Positions 14,335-19,962 of a stretch of DNA of 19,962 nucleotides are shown piece after piece (the stretch's first letter is position 1; the number at the start of each line of letters is the position of its first letter). The stretch lies in contig CAZZHV010000020.1 in the NCBI GenBank assembly GCA_964654135.1, forward strand, positions 1 through 19,962. Reading direction: 5' to 3'. A program made the position numbers and the translations under genes. The DNA is from CAMLQK01 sp964654135 (lineage in GTDB: Bacteria; Patescibacteriota; Saccharimonadia; Saccharimonadales; UBA4665). Below the pieces are notes generated by a model, which saw only the letters and a list, made by a program, of their open reading frames with translations, made no database searches and was not told where the DNA came from.

Positions 14335-14364
14335 AGATTAGCATAAGCTCAGGCTAGTTGGCAA
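14335..14364 (-). promoter_or_regulatory. Promoter of the unrecognised 414-aa gene
   Basis: Minus strand: TTGCCA (14359-14364), 18 nt, TAATCT (14335-14340), 9 nt, ATG at 14325. The predicted leader is 2-3 nt. It lies in the 97-bp divergent region with the CDP-alcohol transferase gene. Confidence 0.5.
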
Positions 14365-14384
14365 AGCTTTAGCTGTATATTATT

Positions 14385-14413
14385 TTGCATACTCTGTGGC
14401 GCTCAGAGATAAT
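14385..14413 (+). promoter_or_regulatory. Promoter of the CDP-alcohol phosphatidyltransferase gene
   Basis: TTGCAT (14385-14390), 17 nt, GATAAT (14408-14413), 9 nt, ATG at 14423. It predicts a near-leaderless mRNA; no Shine-Dalgarno is visible. Confidence 0.5.
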
Positions 14414-14422
14414 ACCTGATAC

Positions 14423-15106
14423 ATGGAACTAATAGATAGCAACCCCAAAGATACGCGTCGTGCCCGCAGGATGCAGCGTGCTGCCAATGGGCTCTGCTAT
14501 TTACGTATGGCGGCCGGACCGCTACTTGGAGCATACATTGCCCGCGAAAAAGAATATCGCAGTTGGAAAACCGCCGGACTCATAGGTGTACTCGCACTCA
14601 CTGATGCACTCGACGGCAAACTCGCGCGCAAAGCAGCACTACTCGACCCAAGCGTAAAAACTCAACGCGGAGCTTGGCTCGATCAAATGGCCGATAAAGT
14701 ATTTACACATGGCATCCTTGGTGGCATGACTATCAACGCCGCGCGCAGCAACAAAACACAGGCTGCTCTATTGGCCGCCAATCAAGTAACGCAGCTCGCT
14801 CGAGATGCGTGGATAACCGAAGTACGCAAACGTGCTGCCGAGCATGATGTGCCCACCAACGCTCAGACCTTAGGCAAAGTTAAGACCGGAGTCTTGCTCG
14901 CCAGCAGCATTGCAATGGCAAGCCCACTAGCCACTCATGAATACGGCGCAAATCTTGCCGTAGCTGGCATGTCAGCCGGCAGCGCACTAAGTGTCGTTAG
15001 CGGCGTATCACTTGCCCACAGCCTCGCTGCCGGTATAGAAGTTACCGAACAGGCATATATAGAAGAAGAGCCGGCGTTTCCGCCGACCCTTTTGCTCGAA
15101 GCCTAA
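14423..15106 (+). CDS. CDP-alcohol phosphatidyltransferase family protein
   Basis: A 227-residue integral membrane enzyme of the family that joins CDP-diacylglycerol (or another CDP-alcohol) to an alcohol such as glycerol-3-phosphate or inositol phosphate. The signature D-x2-D-G-x2-A-R-x(n)-G-x3-D-x3-D is present at about residues 61-93 (DALDGKLAR ... GAWLDQMAD), with all four metal/catalytic aspartates. The gap between A-R and G is 13 residues instead of the usual 8, a 5-residue insertion. Several weakly hydrophobic helices (29-42, 50-60, 98-110, 150-165, 175-195) fit a multi-pass protein. The substrate is unknown; PgsA-like phosphatidylglycerophosphate synthase is one option. The gene ends 4 bp before the converging PfkB kinase gene. 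Confidence 0.82.
   Translation: MELIDSNPKDTRRARRMQRAANGLCYLRMAAGPLLGAYIAREKEYRSWKTAGLIGVLALTDALDGKLARKAALLDPSVKTQRGAWLDQMADKVFTHGILGGMTINAARSNKTQAALLAANQVTQLARDAWITEVRKRAAEHDVPTNAQTLGKVKTGVLLASSIAMASPLATHEYGANLAVAGMSAGSALSVVSGVSLAHSLAAGIEVTEQAYIEEEPAFPPTLLLEA
15072..15093 (+). terminator. Weak hairpin-T candidate at the 3' end of the CDP-alcohol transferase gene
   Basis: CGGCG-TTTC-CGCCG (15072-15085) is followed after 4 nt by TTTT (15090-15093). The stem is only 5 bp and lies inside the coding region, 12 bp before the stop. It may act as a weak terminator before the converging gene. Confidence 0.3.
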
Positions 15107-15110
15107 AGCA

Positions 15111-16109
15111 TTACATACGCTCTGGTTTGTACCAGTCGGGCGCTTTGCTGAGGTAATCTTGCAACTGCTGCTCAGAAACAAGACCAGCTTGTGCACCTAC
15201 CTGTTGAACAACACACATAGAGTTGATTGGTGCCCAACGCAACGCATCTTCTAGGCTCATACCTTTAGCTAATGCCGCAACAAACGTCGAAGCAAAAGCA
15301 TCGCCAGCGCCAGTGCGCTCTACAGGAGGCTGTGGATCTGGGTAGAGTGGCATTTTGTAACGATTTTGACCATCGCTGGCATACGCACCGTTAGGGCCGT
15401 CAGTGATAACGACAATACGTGGACCAAGGGCGTGCAACTTGTTAAAGAGATCGTGGATATCTTCGTGATTGCCACCGCCAACAAGCACAGCTTCTTCACG
15501 GTTAAGTACTAGGACTTCCGTTCGCTGGTAGATTGCTTGCAAACGTTGTGTACCGGCCTTCATTTGGAAGGTGCCGGGCTGGAAGGCTAACTTAACATTT
15601 GGCTGTGAGTGAAGCCACTCAGCAACCTGGTCGTGATATTCAATTGCATGTTCACTAATTGAACTAAAGTAGACCCAGCGCGGTACTTCGTTTGGGCGCA
15701 AGTGAGCCCAGTGGTAGTCGTACTCTTCGTGTTTAATAAGAATAGTGCGCTCTTCTTTGTAAGACAGCACGTAGTGGTAGTTGCTCTTCTTACCAGGGTT
15801 AATGCGAACTAGTCGAGTGTCTACCTTCTCTTTGTGAAGTGCCTCAATCATGTCGCGTCCTTGCGGGTCGCCACCGACATTGGTCGCAAAGCCACTCTTA
15901 AGGCCAAGGCGCGCAAACGCTACCGCAGCATTACTAGCGTTGCCCACTGCTTTAATTTCGTCTACACGATCGTATGGCAACTTGGTGCCAAATTCCATAG
16001 CCAACCATGTGCCATGTTCGTTTTTATATACCTGAGCCTGATCCTCAAAAAGTTTGATGAAAGCATCAGTGACGATATCGCCCACGCTCAAAACGTCAAA
16101 TTGCTGCAT
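15111..16109 (-). CDS. PfkB-family carbohydrate/nucleoside kinase
   Basis: A 332-residue kinase of the ribokinase/PfkB superfamily, which phosphorylates a sugar or nucleoside with ATP. PfkB signature 1 lies near residues 57-82 (GNASNAAVAFARLGL, N-V-G-G-D-x-x-G). Signature 2 is R-T-G-A-G-D-A-F at 265-272, with the catalytic base D270 and the G-A-G-D anion hole. The lid-region residues YHYVLSYKEERTILI match substrate-contact strands of ribokinase-like enzymes. The length is normal. The substrate (fructose, ribose, adenosine or another) cannot be told. The upstream neighbour on the same strand is the 2OG-oxygenase-like gene (72 bp gap with its own weak promoter), and aldolase and transketolase genes follow further upstream, which fits a sugar-phosphate theme. 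Confidence 0.9.
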   Translation of the reverse strand: MQQFDVLSVGDIVTDAFIKLFEDQAQVYKNEHGTWLAMEFGTKLPYDRVDEIKAVGNASNAAVAFARLGLKSGFATNVGGDPQGRDMIEALHKEKVDTRLVRINPGKKSNYHYVLSYKEERTILIKHEEYDYHWAHLRPNEVPRWVYFSSISEHAIEYHDQVAEWLHSQPNVKLAFQPGTFQMKAGTQRLQAIYQRTEVLVLNREEAVLVGGGNHEDIHDLFNKLHALGPRIVVITDGPNGAYASDGQNRYKMPLYPDPQPPVERTGAGDAFASTFVAALAKGMSLEDALRWAPINSMCVVQQVGAQAGLVSEQQLQDYLSKAPDWYKPERM

Positions 16110-16146
16110 TTTTGTCTAGCTTTCTGCTTACGCTTATTTCTACTTA

Positions 16147-16176
16147 ATTGTGCCACACCAGCACTGCGTAATGCAA
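16147..16176 (-). promoter_or_regulatory. Candidate promoter of the PfkB kinase gene
   Basis: TTGCAT (16171-16176), 18 nt, CACAAT (16147-16152), about 37 nt before the ATG. The -10 is a poor match; only a weak GAAAG-type Shine-Dalgarno follows. Confidence 0.35.
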
Positions 16177-16181
16177 CTAAT

Positions 16182-16880
16182 CTAGTCCTGTCGACCGTAG
16201 TTATAAAATACCGACAAGCGACGGCCACGCCCCTCTCGAAAACGAGTAGCGTTAACAACACTGTGTTTGAGCGGTTTGCGCTGGCTTGAGACGGCGCCAA
16301 AAGTATACGCTGGCATAATGAGCGTATCGTTTGGCTGTAAGTTTACAGTGGCCTTCCAGCCATCATCCGATTGCAATGCTACTTTTTCGACACCAGTTAG
16401 CGCTGTTTCACACATGACACCCGTAACCGGATCACGGTGAGGGCCCACTTTAGCTTTGTAAAGCATTCGCACAACATAGCTGGTTGCAATATCAGCATTA
16501 TCAGTAGACATGCGTTTCTTATCAGCAGATGCTTGTTGTAATCGCAAAGCTACGCTCCCCAAGACATTCTGGGAGCGCTCCGGCAAAACTGTCTGTGCTT
16601 CGGGAGTTTTATCGATACGAACAGCACTAGCTGTGTCAATCTTTTGCGTCCAGCGTTTAGCGTCATGCTCAGCAAGAACCGTGCAGCAATCTTCTTCGAG
16701 TGCTTCAAAGACGGGCAATGAGAAGCTGTTTTGCACAACTACAAAGCCCAACTGATCTGCGCAGTTTGTTACGGCATCAATAAAACGGCGACCAAAAATA
16801 GCAGGCTCATGTTCGCCCATGTTCGTGAAGTCACCGTCTACGGTATATTCTTCGGGGTCAAGTTCGGTTAGGTATTTCAT
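16182..16880 (-). CDS. Putative 2-oxoglutarate/Fe(II) oxygenase-like (cupin-fold) protein
   Basis: A 232-residue protein that I cannot place in a named subfamily. The C-terminal half has the order of metal and co-substrate residues expected of a double-stranded beta-helix 2OG-Fe(II) dioxygenase: H148-R-D150 (G-P-H-R-D-P), then H206 (L-K-H-S-V-V-N) 56 residues later, then R220/R221 before L-S-V-F-Y-N-Y. Strand-like segments L-I-M-P-A-Y-T-F-G and V-N-L-Q-P-N-D fit the fold. The N-terminal half contains a hydrophobic strand L-G-F-V-V-V-Q and an acidic helix. If it is an enzyme it could hydroxylate a small molecule, nucleic acid or protein. AGG lies 6 nt before the ATG. A fold prediction is needed; the motif match is by eye. 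Confidence 0.55.
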   Translation of the reverse strand: MKYLTELDPEEYTVDGDFTNMGEHEPAIFGRRFIDAVTNCADQLGFVVVQNSFSLPVFEALEEDCCTVLAEHDAKRWTQKIDTASAVRIDKTPEAQTVLPERSQNVLGSVALRLQQASADKKRMSTDNADIATSYVVRMLYKAKVGPHRDPVTGVMCETALTGVEKVALQSDDGWKATVNLQPNDTLIMPAYTFGAVSSQRKPLKHSVVNATRFREGRGRRLSVFYNYGRQD

Positions 16881-16889
16881 ACGTTACCT

Positions 16890-16927
16890 AATAATAAAGG
16901 CCACACGTATAAATGCAACGTGTGGCC
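16890..16927 (-). terminator. Rho-independent terminator of the aldolase gene
   Basis: Minus strand: GGCCACACGT, 9-nt loop, ACGTGTGGCC (perfect 10-bp stem, 16899-16927), followed directly by TTTATTAT. The stop of the aldolase gene is at 16949, 21 bp upstream. On the plus strand the same stem is followed 3 nt later by TTTTT, so it may also work in the other direction. Confidence 0.9.
16891..16918 (-). promoter_or_regulatory. Promoter of the 2OG-oxygenase-like gene, overlapping the aldolase terminator
   Basis: TTGCAT (16913-16918), 16 nt, TATTAT (16891-16896), 10 nt, ATG at 16880. The -35 lies in the terminator loop and the -10 is the terminator U-tract. Confidence 0.45.
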
Positions 16928-16948
16928 CACTTTTTAGACTGTAACTAG

Positions 16949-18010
16949 CTACAGGTCTTGGCTGTGTGAAACAAAATCATCGTGGGACATACGAGCTTCG
17001 TCAAGCTCACCCTTGCTTGCACTCGTAGCAAGTACTAACTGGCGATGGAAGATGTCCTGAACTTCTGCAATAGCGTCTGGTTGCTTTGCCCAAGCCTTAA
17101 GGACAGGATCCTGGATTGCCCGAGAATATGAGAAAGTTAATCCCCATGGGTGCGGGCCACGCTGCGCAATACGATTGAGGTTAATAAACGCGTCTGTTGA
17201 GGTCTGGCCACCACTCAAGAAAACTACACCACCGAGTTCATGCGGAACATGCTCGTGTAATACGCGACAGGTACGGTCGGCGACATCATTAGCATCAATC
17301 GCAATACCGCTGTCTTTACCTGGTAGAACCATACTGGTCTTAAGAATTGCGCCCGGCAAATGCACACGGAATGCACGCATGGTCTGGAACAAAATATCAA
17401 ACGTGCGGGCCATAGCTTCTTCGGCCTGTTCTGCAGTATGTTCGCCGTCAAAAAGTACCTCAGGTTCAACAATTGGGACAATGCCAGCATCCTGACAAAT
17501 ACGAGCGTAGCGAGCGAGCGTGTAGGTGTTAGCGCCGATACACTCATTAGTTGGAATACCGTCGCCAATAGTAATCACAGCACGCCATTTAGCAAATTTA
17601 GCACCGGCTTCGGCGTATTTTGCCATGCGCTCTGGTAGACCATCGAGGCCTTGAGTAACCTTCTCACCAGGGAAACCAGGCAAGTCTACAAGACCAAGAT
17701 CAACTTTGATACCAGGAAGAACACCCTGCCCTGCAAGATATTCGCGGAATGGCTGGCCGGCATCTGTGCGCTGCCAAAACGTTTCATCGTATAAAATAAC
17801 ACCACTTAAGCAGTGACTCGCTGCTGGTGCGGTTAGTAAAAGCTGGCGGTAGACGCGACGTGACTCTTCGGTACACTCAACACCAACCGCTTCAAAGCGT
17901 TTTGCGCACGTATTGGCGCTCTCGTCTGCAGCCAACAATCCCTTGCCCTGAGCAACAAGTTTCTTTGCAATTTCTTCCAATTCTTCCAGCCGTCGCTGAT
18001 CCACGTCCAT
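16949..18010 (-). CDS. Class I fructose-1,6-bisphosphate aldolase
   Basis: A 353-residue Schiff-base aldolase, which splits fructose-1,6-bisphosphate to DHAP and glyceraldehyde-3-phosphate (and the reverse). The residues of the rabbit muscle enzyme are matched with a constant offset of about 4-5: D29 (ADES), K102 (IKVD), K141 (KWR), E182 (VEPE) and the Schiff-base K224 (AILKTSMVLPGK). The S-G-G-Q and F-S-Y-S-R-A motifs near the C-terminus bind the phosphate. The length is normal. It has its own promoter, a 5' leader of about 20-25 nt with AAGGA 7 nt from the ATG, and a strong terminator, so it is a single-gene unit. It works with the adjacent transketolase in triose/pentose phosphate conversion. 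Confidence 0.95.
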   Translation of the reverse strand: MDVDQRRLEELEEIAKKLVAQGKGLLAADESANTCAKRFEAVGVECTEESRRVYRQLLLTAPAASHCLSGVILYDETFWQRTDAGQPFREYLAGQGVLPGIKVDLGLVDLPGFPGEKVTQGLDGLPERMAKYAEAGAKFAKWRAVITIGDGIPTNECIGANTYTLARYARICQDAGIVPIVEPEVLFDGEHTAEQAEEAMARTFDILFQTMRAFRVHLPGAILKTSMVLPGKDSGIAIDANDVADRTCRVLHEHVPHELGGVVFLSGGQTSTDAFINLNRIAQRGPHPWGLTFSYSRAIQDPVLKAWAKQPDAIAEVQDIFHRQLVLATSASKGELDEARMSHDDFVSHSQDL

Positions 18011-18039
18011 AGTTTTTCCTTTTTTAGCTCTTTAGGTCT

Positions 18040-18068
18040 ATTGTAAAAGCTTATGCTTATGTGGGCAA
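18040..18068 (-). promoter_or_regulatory. Promoter of the aldolase gene
   Basis: TTGCCC (18063-18068), exactly 17 nt, TACAAT (18040-18045), 29 nt before the ATG at 18010, with a clear AAGGA in the leader. It is the one leadered, Shine-Dalgarno-bearing promoter in the window. Confidence 0.65.
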
Positions 18069-18071
18069 GAG

Positions 18072-19055
18072 CTAGCGCGCTAATGTCTCTTTAAGTTGAT
18101 GCGCAGCCATAGCAATATGCGTTGCCGTTAGTCCAAAGTGCTGTAGCAGCTCTTCTGGCTGGCCTGACTCGCCAAAGCGATCACGCATGCCGACACGAAT
18201 CATCGGAGTTGGCAATTCTTCACCTAAAAGCTCGGCAATTGCGCCACCAAGGCCACCATTTACCTGCGCTTCTTCGGCAGTTACAACGGCGCCAGTCTTT
18301 TCAACACTCTTAAGAATTGTTTCTGTATCGAGTGGCTTAATAGTTGGCACGTGGACAACTTCTGCAGAAATACCATCGCCCGCAAGAACTTCCGCAGCAA
18401 CCATCGCCTGATAGGTCATGGTGCCAGTGGCGATAATAGTAACGTCGGTACCCTCATGAAAAACATAGGCTTTGCCGATCTCGAAAGGTGTTTTATCGGT
18501 AGTGAGTACTGGCGTTTTTTCACGAGCCAGCCGCATGTAATTTGGGCGAGTATCGGCTGCCATAGCAAGTGTCGCTTTCTCTGCCTCTACACTGTCACAT
18601 GGCGCGATCACAACCATATTAGGAAGCGCTCGCATAAGTGCTATGTCTTCGAGCATTTGGTGTGTTGCGCCATCGGGACCGACACTGACACCGGCGTGTG
18701 AACCAACAATCTTTACTGGGCGGTCGTTCAAACAAATAGTTGTACGAATTTGCTCCCAGTTTCGTCCCGGGCTAAACGCCGCGTAGCTGCTTACGAATGG
18801 GATCTTACCCATAGCGGCCAGGCCAGCGCCAACAGTTACAAGGTTTTGTTCGGCAATACCAATTTCGACAAAGCGCTCGGGAAACGCATCGGCAAATTCG
18901 TTCATTTTAGTGCTATCCGTTAGGTCGGCGCAGGCAGCAACCACGTTGGAATTTTGTTTACCAGCAGCAACCAGTCCACGCCCAAAACCGGCGCGTGTTG
19001 GCTCTTGCTTAATGTCTTTGTCGCGGATACCGCGAATGAGATGCATACTACTCAT
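18072..19055 (-). CDS. Transketolase, C-terminal subunit
   Basis: A 327-residue protein holding the pyrimidine-binding and C-terminal domains of transketolase. E69 in R-F-V-E-I-G-I-A-E-Q-N-L matches the catalytic glutamate that activates thiamine diphosphate. C-A-D-L-T-D-S-T, G-S-H-A-G-V-S-V-G-P-D-G-A-T-H-Q and the C-terminal M-R-D-R-F-G-E-S-G are family landmarks. Together with the upstream subunit it converts ketose and aldose phosphates in the non-oxidative pentose phosphate pathway. GAGG lies 7 nt before the ATG, and the ATG overlaps the stop of the N-terminal subunit (TAATG), ensuring equal synthesis. Confidence 0.94.
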   Translation of the reverse strand: MSSMHLIRGIRDKDIKQEPTRAGFGRGLVAAGKQNSNVVAACADLTDSTKMNEFADAFPERFVEIGIAEQNLVTVGAGLAAMGKIPFVSSYAAFSPGRNWEQIRTTICLNDRPVKIVGSHAGVSVGPDGATHQMLEDIALMRALPNMVVIAPCDSVEAEKATLAMAADTRPNYMRLAREKTPVLTTDKTPFEIGKAYVFHEGTDVTIIATGTMTYQAMVAAEVLAGDGISAEVVHVPTIKPLDTETILKSVEKTGAVVTAEEAQVNGGLGGAIAELLGEELPTPMIRVGMRDRFGESGQPEELLQHFGLTATHIAMAAHQLKETLAR

Positions 19056-19936
19056 TATTCTGCCTCGCTCTTAATCTGGCCGCGTAGTGTACGGAGCTCC
19101 TTAAGTGCGACCTTTGCAGTCTTATCGAGCGTAGGGGCGCCAGGAGTCTGCACGAAGTAACCGTGCCAGTGATAGTCGTATTCCATAAAGTCGACACCCT
19201 TACCAGGGATAGTGTGAGCCAAAATAACAACCGGCTTTTCGACGATAGCCTTCGCCATATTACAGGCATCAATTACAGCTTCGACATCGTTGCCATCAAT
19301 CTCGAGTACATGCCAGCCAAAAGCTTCCCATTTGCCGCGCAAATCTTCGAGTGGCATAACAACTTCAGTAGGGCCATCGATCTGGATATTGTTACGATCA
19401 ACAATTGCCGTCAGATTGTTCAGTTTATATTTGCCGATAAGCATCGCTGCTTCCCACATATTGCCTTCGTTAAGCTCGCCGTCGCCCGTAGTTACATAAA
19501 CACGACGATGCGTCTGCTTATCCATACGCATTGCGAGCGCGATACCAGCACCTTGGCTCAGGCCACAGCCCAAAGGACCGCTAGTAGTCTCCAGACCTGG
19601 GAGCTTTAGGCGCTCTGGGTGGCCCTGCAATCGAGAACCAAGCTTACGCAACGTCTGAAGCTCCTCCAATGGAAGATAACCAGCCTCAGCCATTGCTGCG
19701 TAACGGACAGGAACCGTATGACCATTACTTTGAATAAGAATATCGCGATCTTCCCAATCGGGATTATGTGGATCGTGGCGCAGTACATTAAAGTACAACG
19801 CAGTAAAAATTTCTGCTTGGCCTAGTGGGCCGGCAGCATGACCGCTTCCAGCAGCCTGCAGCATCTTGATAATATCTTGACGGATATCATTCGCCTTGAG
19901 CTCAAGCTTTTCAATAGAGTGTAGTTGTTGTATCAC
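19055..19936 (-). CDS. Transketolase, N-terminal subunit (GTG start)
   Basis: A 293-residue protein with the thiamine diphosphate/metal-binding domain of transketolase: G-S-G-H near residue 33, G-H-T-V-P-V, S-G-P-L-G-C-G-L-S-Q-G-A-G, and the metal motif G-D-G-E-L-N-E-G at 151-158 ending with R-N-N (181-183). Start choice: GTG at 19936 rather than an upstream in-frame GTG at 19954. A perfect TATAAT ends exactly 7 nt before 19936, so the upstream start would lie before the transcription start; the 19936 start also fits the usual short N-terminus before the K-A-N-D-I-R-Q helix. The mRNA is predicted leaderless with a GTG start. Confidence 0.92.
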   Translation of the reverse strand: MIQQLHSIEKLELKANDIRQDIIKMLQAAGSGHAAGPLGQAEIFTALYFNVLRHDPHNPDWEDRDILIQSNGHTVPVRYAAMAEAGYLPLEELQTLRKLGSRLQGHPERLKLPGLETTSGPLGCGLSQGAGIALAMRMDKQTHRRVYVTTGDGELNEGNMWEAAMLIGKYKLNNLTAIVDRNNIQIDGPTEVVMPLEDLRGKWEAFGWHVLEIDGNDVEAVIDACNMAKAIVEKPVVILAHTIPGKGVDFMEYDYHWHGYFVQTPGAPTLDKTAKVALKELRTLRGQIKSEAE

Positions 19937-19943
19937 GCTTACG

Positions 19944-19949
19944 ATTATA
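19944..19949 (-). promoter_or_regulatory. Transketolase -10 element, predicted leaderless
   Basis: A perfect TATAAT (minus strand) ends 7 nt before the GTG at 19936. The -35 would fall beyond the window edge. Confidence 0.65.
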
Positions 19950-19962
19950 AACACTTGCGGTA

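Noticed and set aside
1..19962. Recoded UGA (Gly or Trp) as in Absconditabacteria, Gracilibacteria or mycoplasmas
   Set aside because: gatC, gatA and the second GNAT gene end at TGA at expected family ends, with overlapping downstream starts; the standard code fits all genes.
1..19962. tRNA, rRNA, CRISPR or IS element
   Set aside because: No cloverleaf-like segment, regularly spaced repeat or transposase frame was seen in the short intergenic gaps or elsewhere.

Overview
The window looks like a stretch of a small-genome Patescibacteria/CPR bacterium, most likely Candidatus Saccharibacteria (TM7). This rests on gene content (a gatCAB operon with an inserted small membrane protein, a transketolase split into two genes, class I fructose-bisphosphate aldolase, tiny pilin-like proteins, a DUF3152-type protein otherwise familiar from Actinobacteria, several unrecognised proteins), tight packing with overlapping genes, and standard-code TGA stops. 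TGA as stop argues against the UGA=Gly lineages (Absconditabacteria, Gracilibacteria). No 16S or marker set is present, so the assignment is an inference. Nothing indicates a virus, plasmid, CRISPR array, IS element or tRNA.

Layout, left to right. 1-672 (minus): two small envelope/stress-type proteins, a single-TM protein and a YtxH-like protein cut by the window edge. 702-3122 (minus): 3' part of galU, then a 100-N assembly gap, then the 5' part of a glycosyltransferase, then two tandem NUDIX hydrolases. A perfect 13-bp inverted repeat stands in front of the NUDIX pair. 3199-6821 (minus): gatC-gatA-TM protein-gatB, all overlapping, making the Asp/Glu-tRNA amidotransferase. 6900-8300 (minus): membrane-anchored putative metalloprotease (DUF3152-like). 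8340-10310 (minus): uvrB. 10385-11529 (plus): two GNAT acetyltransferases. 11516-13055 (minus): LOG-family protein followed by two pilin-like proteins, one of only 52 aa. 13081-14325 (minus): conserved-looking helical protein of unknown function. 14423-15106 (plus): CDP-alcohol phosphatidyltransferase. 15111-16880 (minus): PfkB sugar/nucleoside kinase and a putative 2OG-Fe(II) oxygenase-like protein. 16949-18010 (minus): class I FBP aldolase, with a strong terminator. 18072-19936 (minus): the two transketolase subunits.

Functionally the window mixes translation fidelity (gatCAB), DNA repair (uvrB), central sugar phosphate metabolism (aldolase, transketolase, PfkB kinase) and cell-surface functions (pilins, protease, glycosyltransferase/UDP-glucose synthesis, phospholipid head-group chemistry).

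The most striking sequence-level pattern is transcriptional. Several first genes of operons have a TATAAT-like hexamer ending exactly 6-7 nt before the start codon and no Shine-Dalgarno, which predicts leaderless mRNAs. Internal operon genes and the aldolase gene instead carry clear AGGA/GAGG sites. No stretch over 300 bp lacks a gene; the longest unsequenced piece is the N-run.
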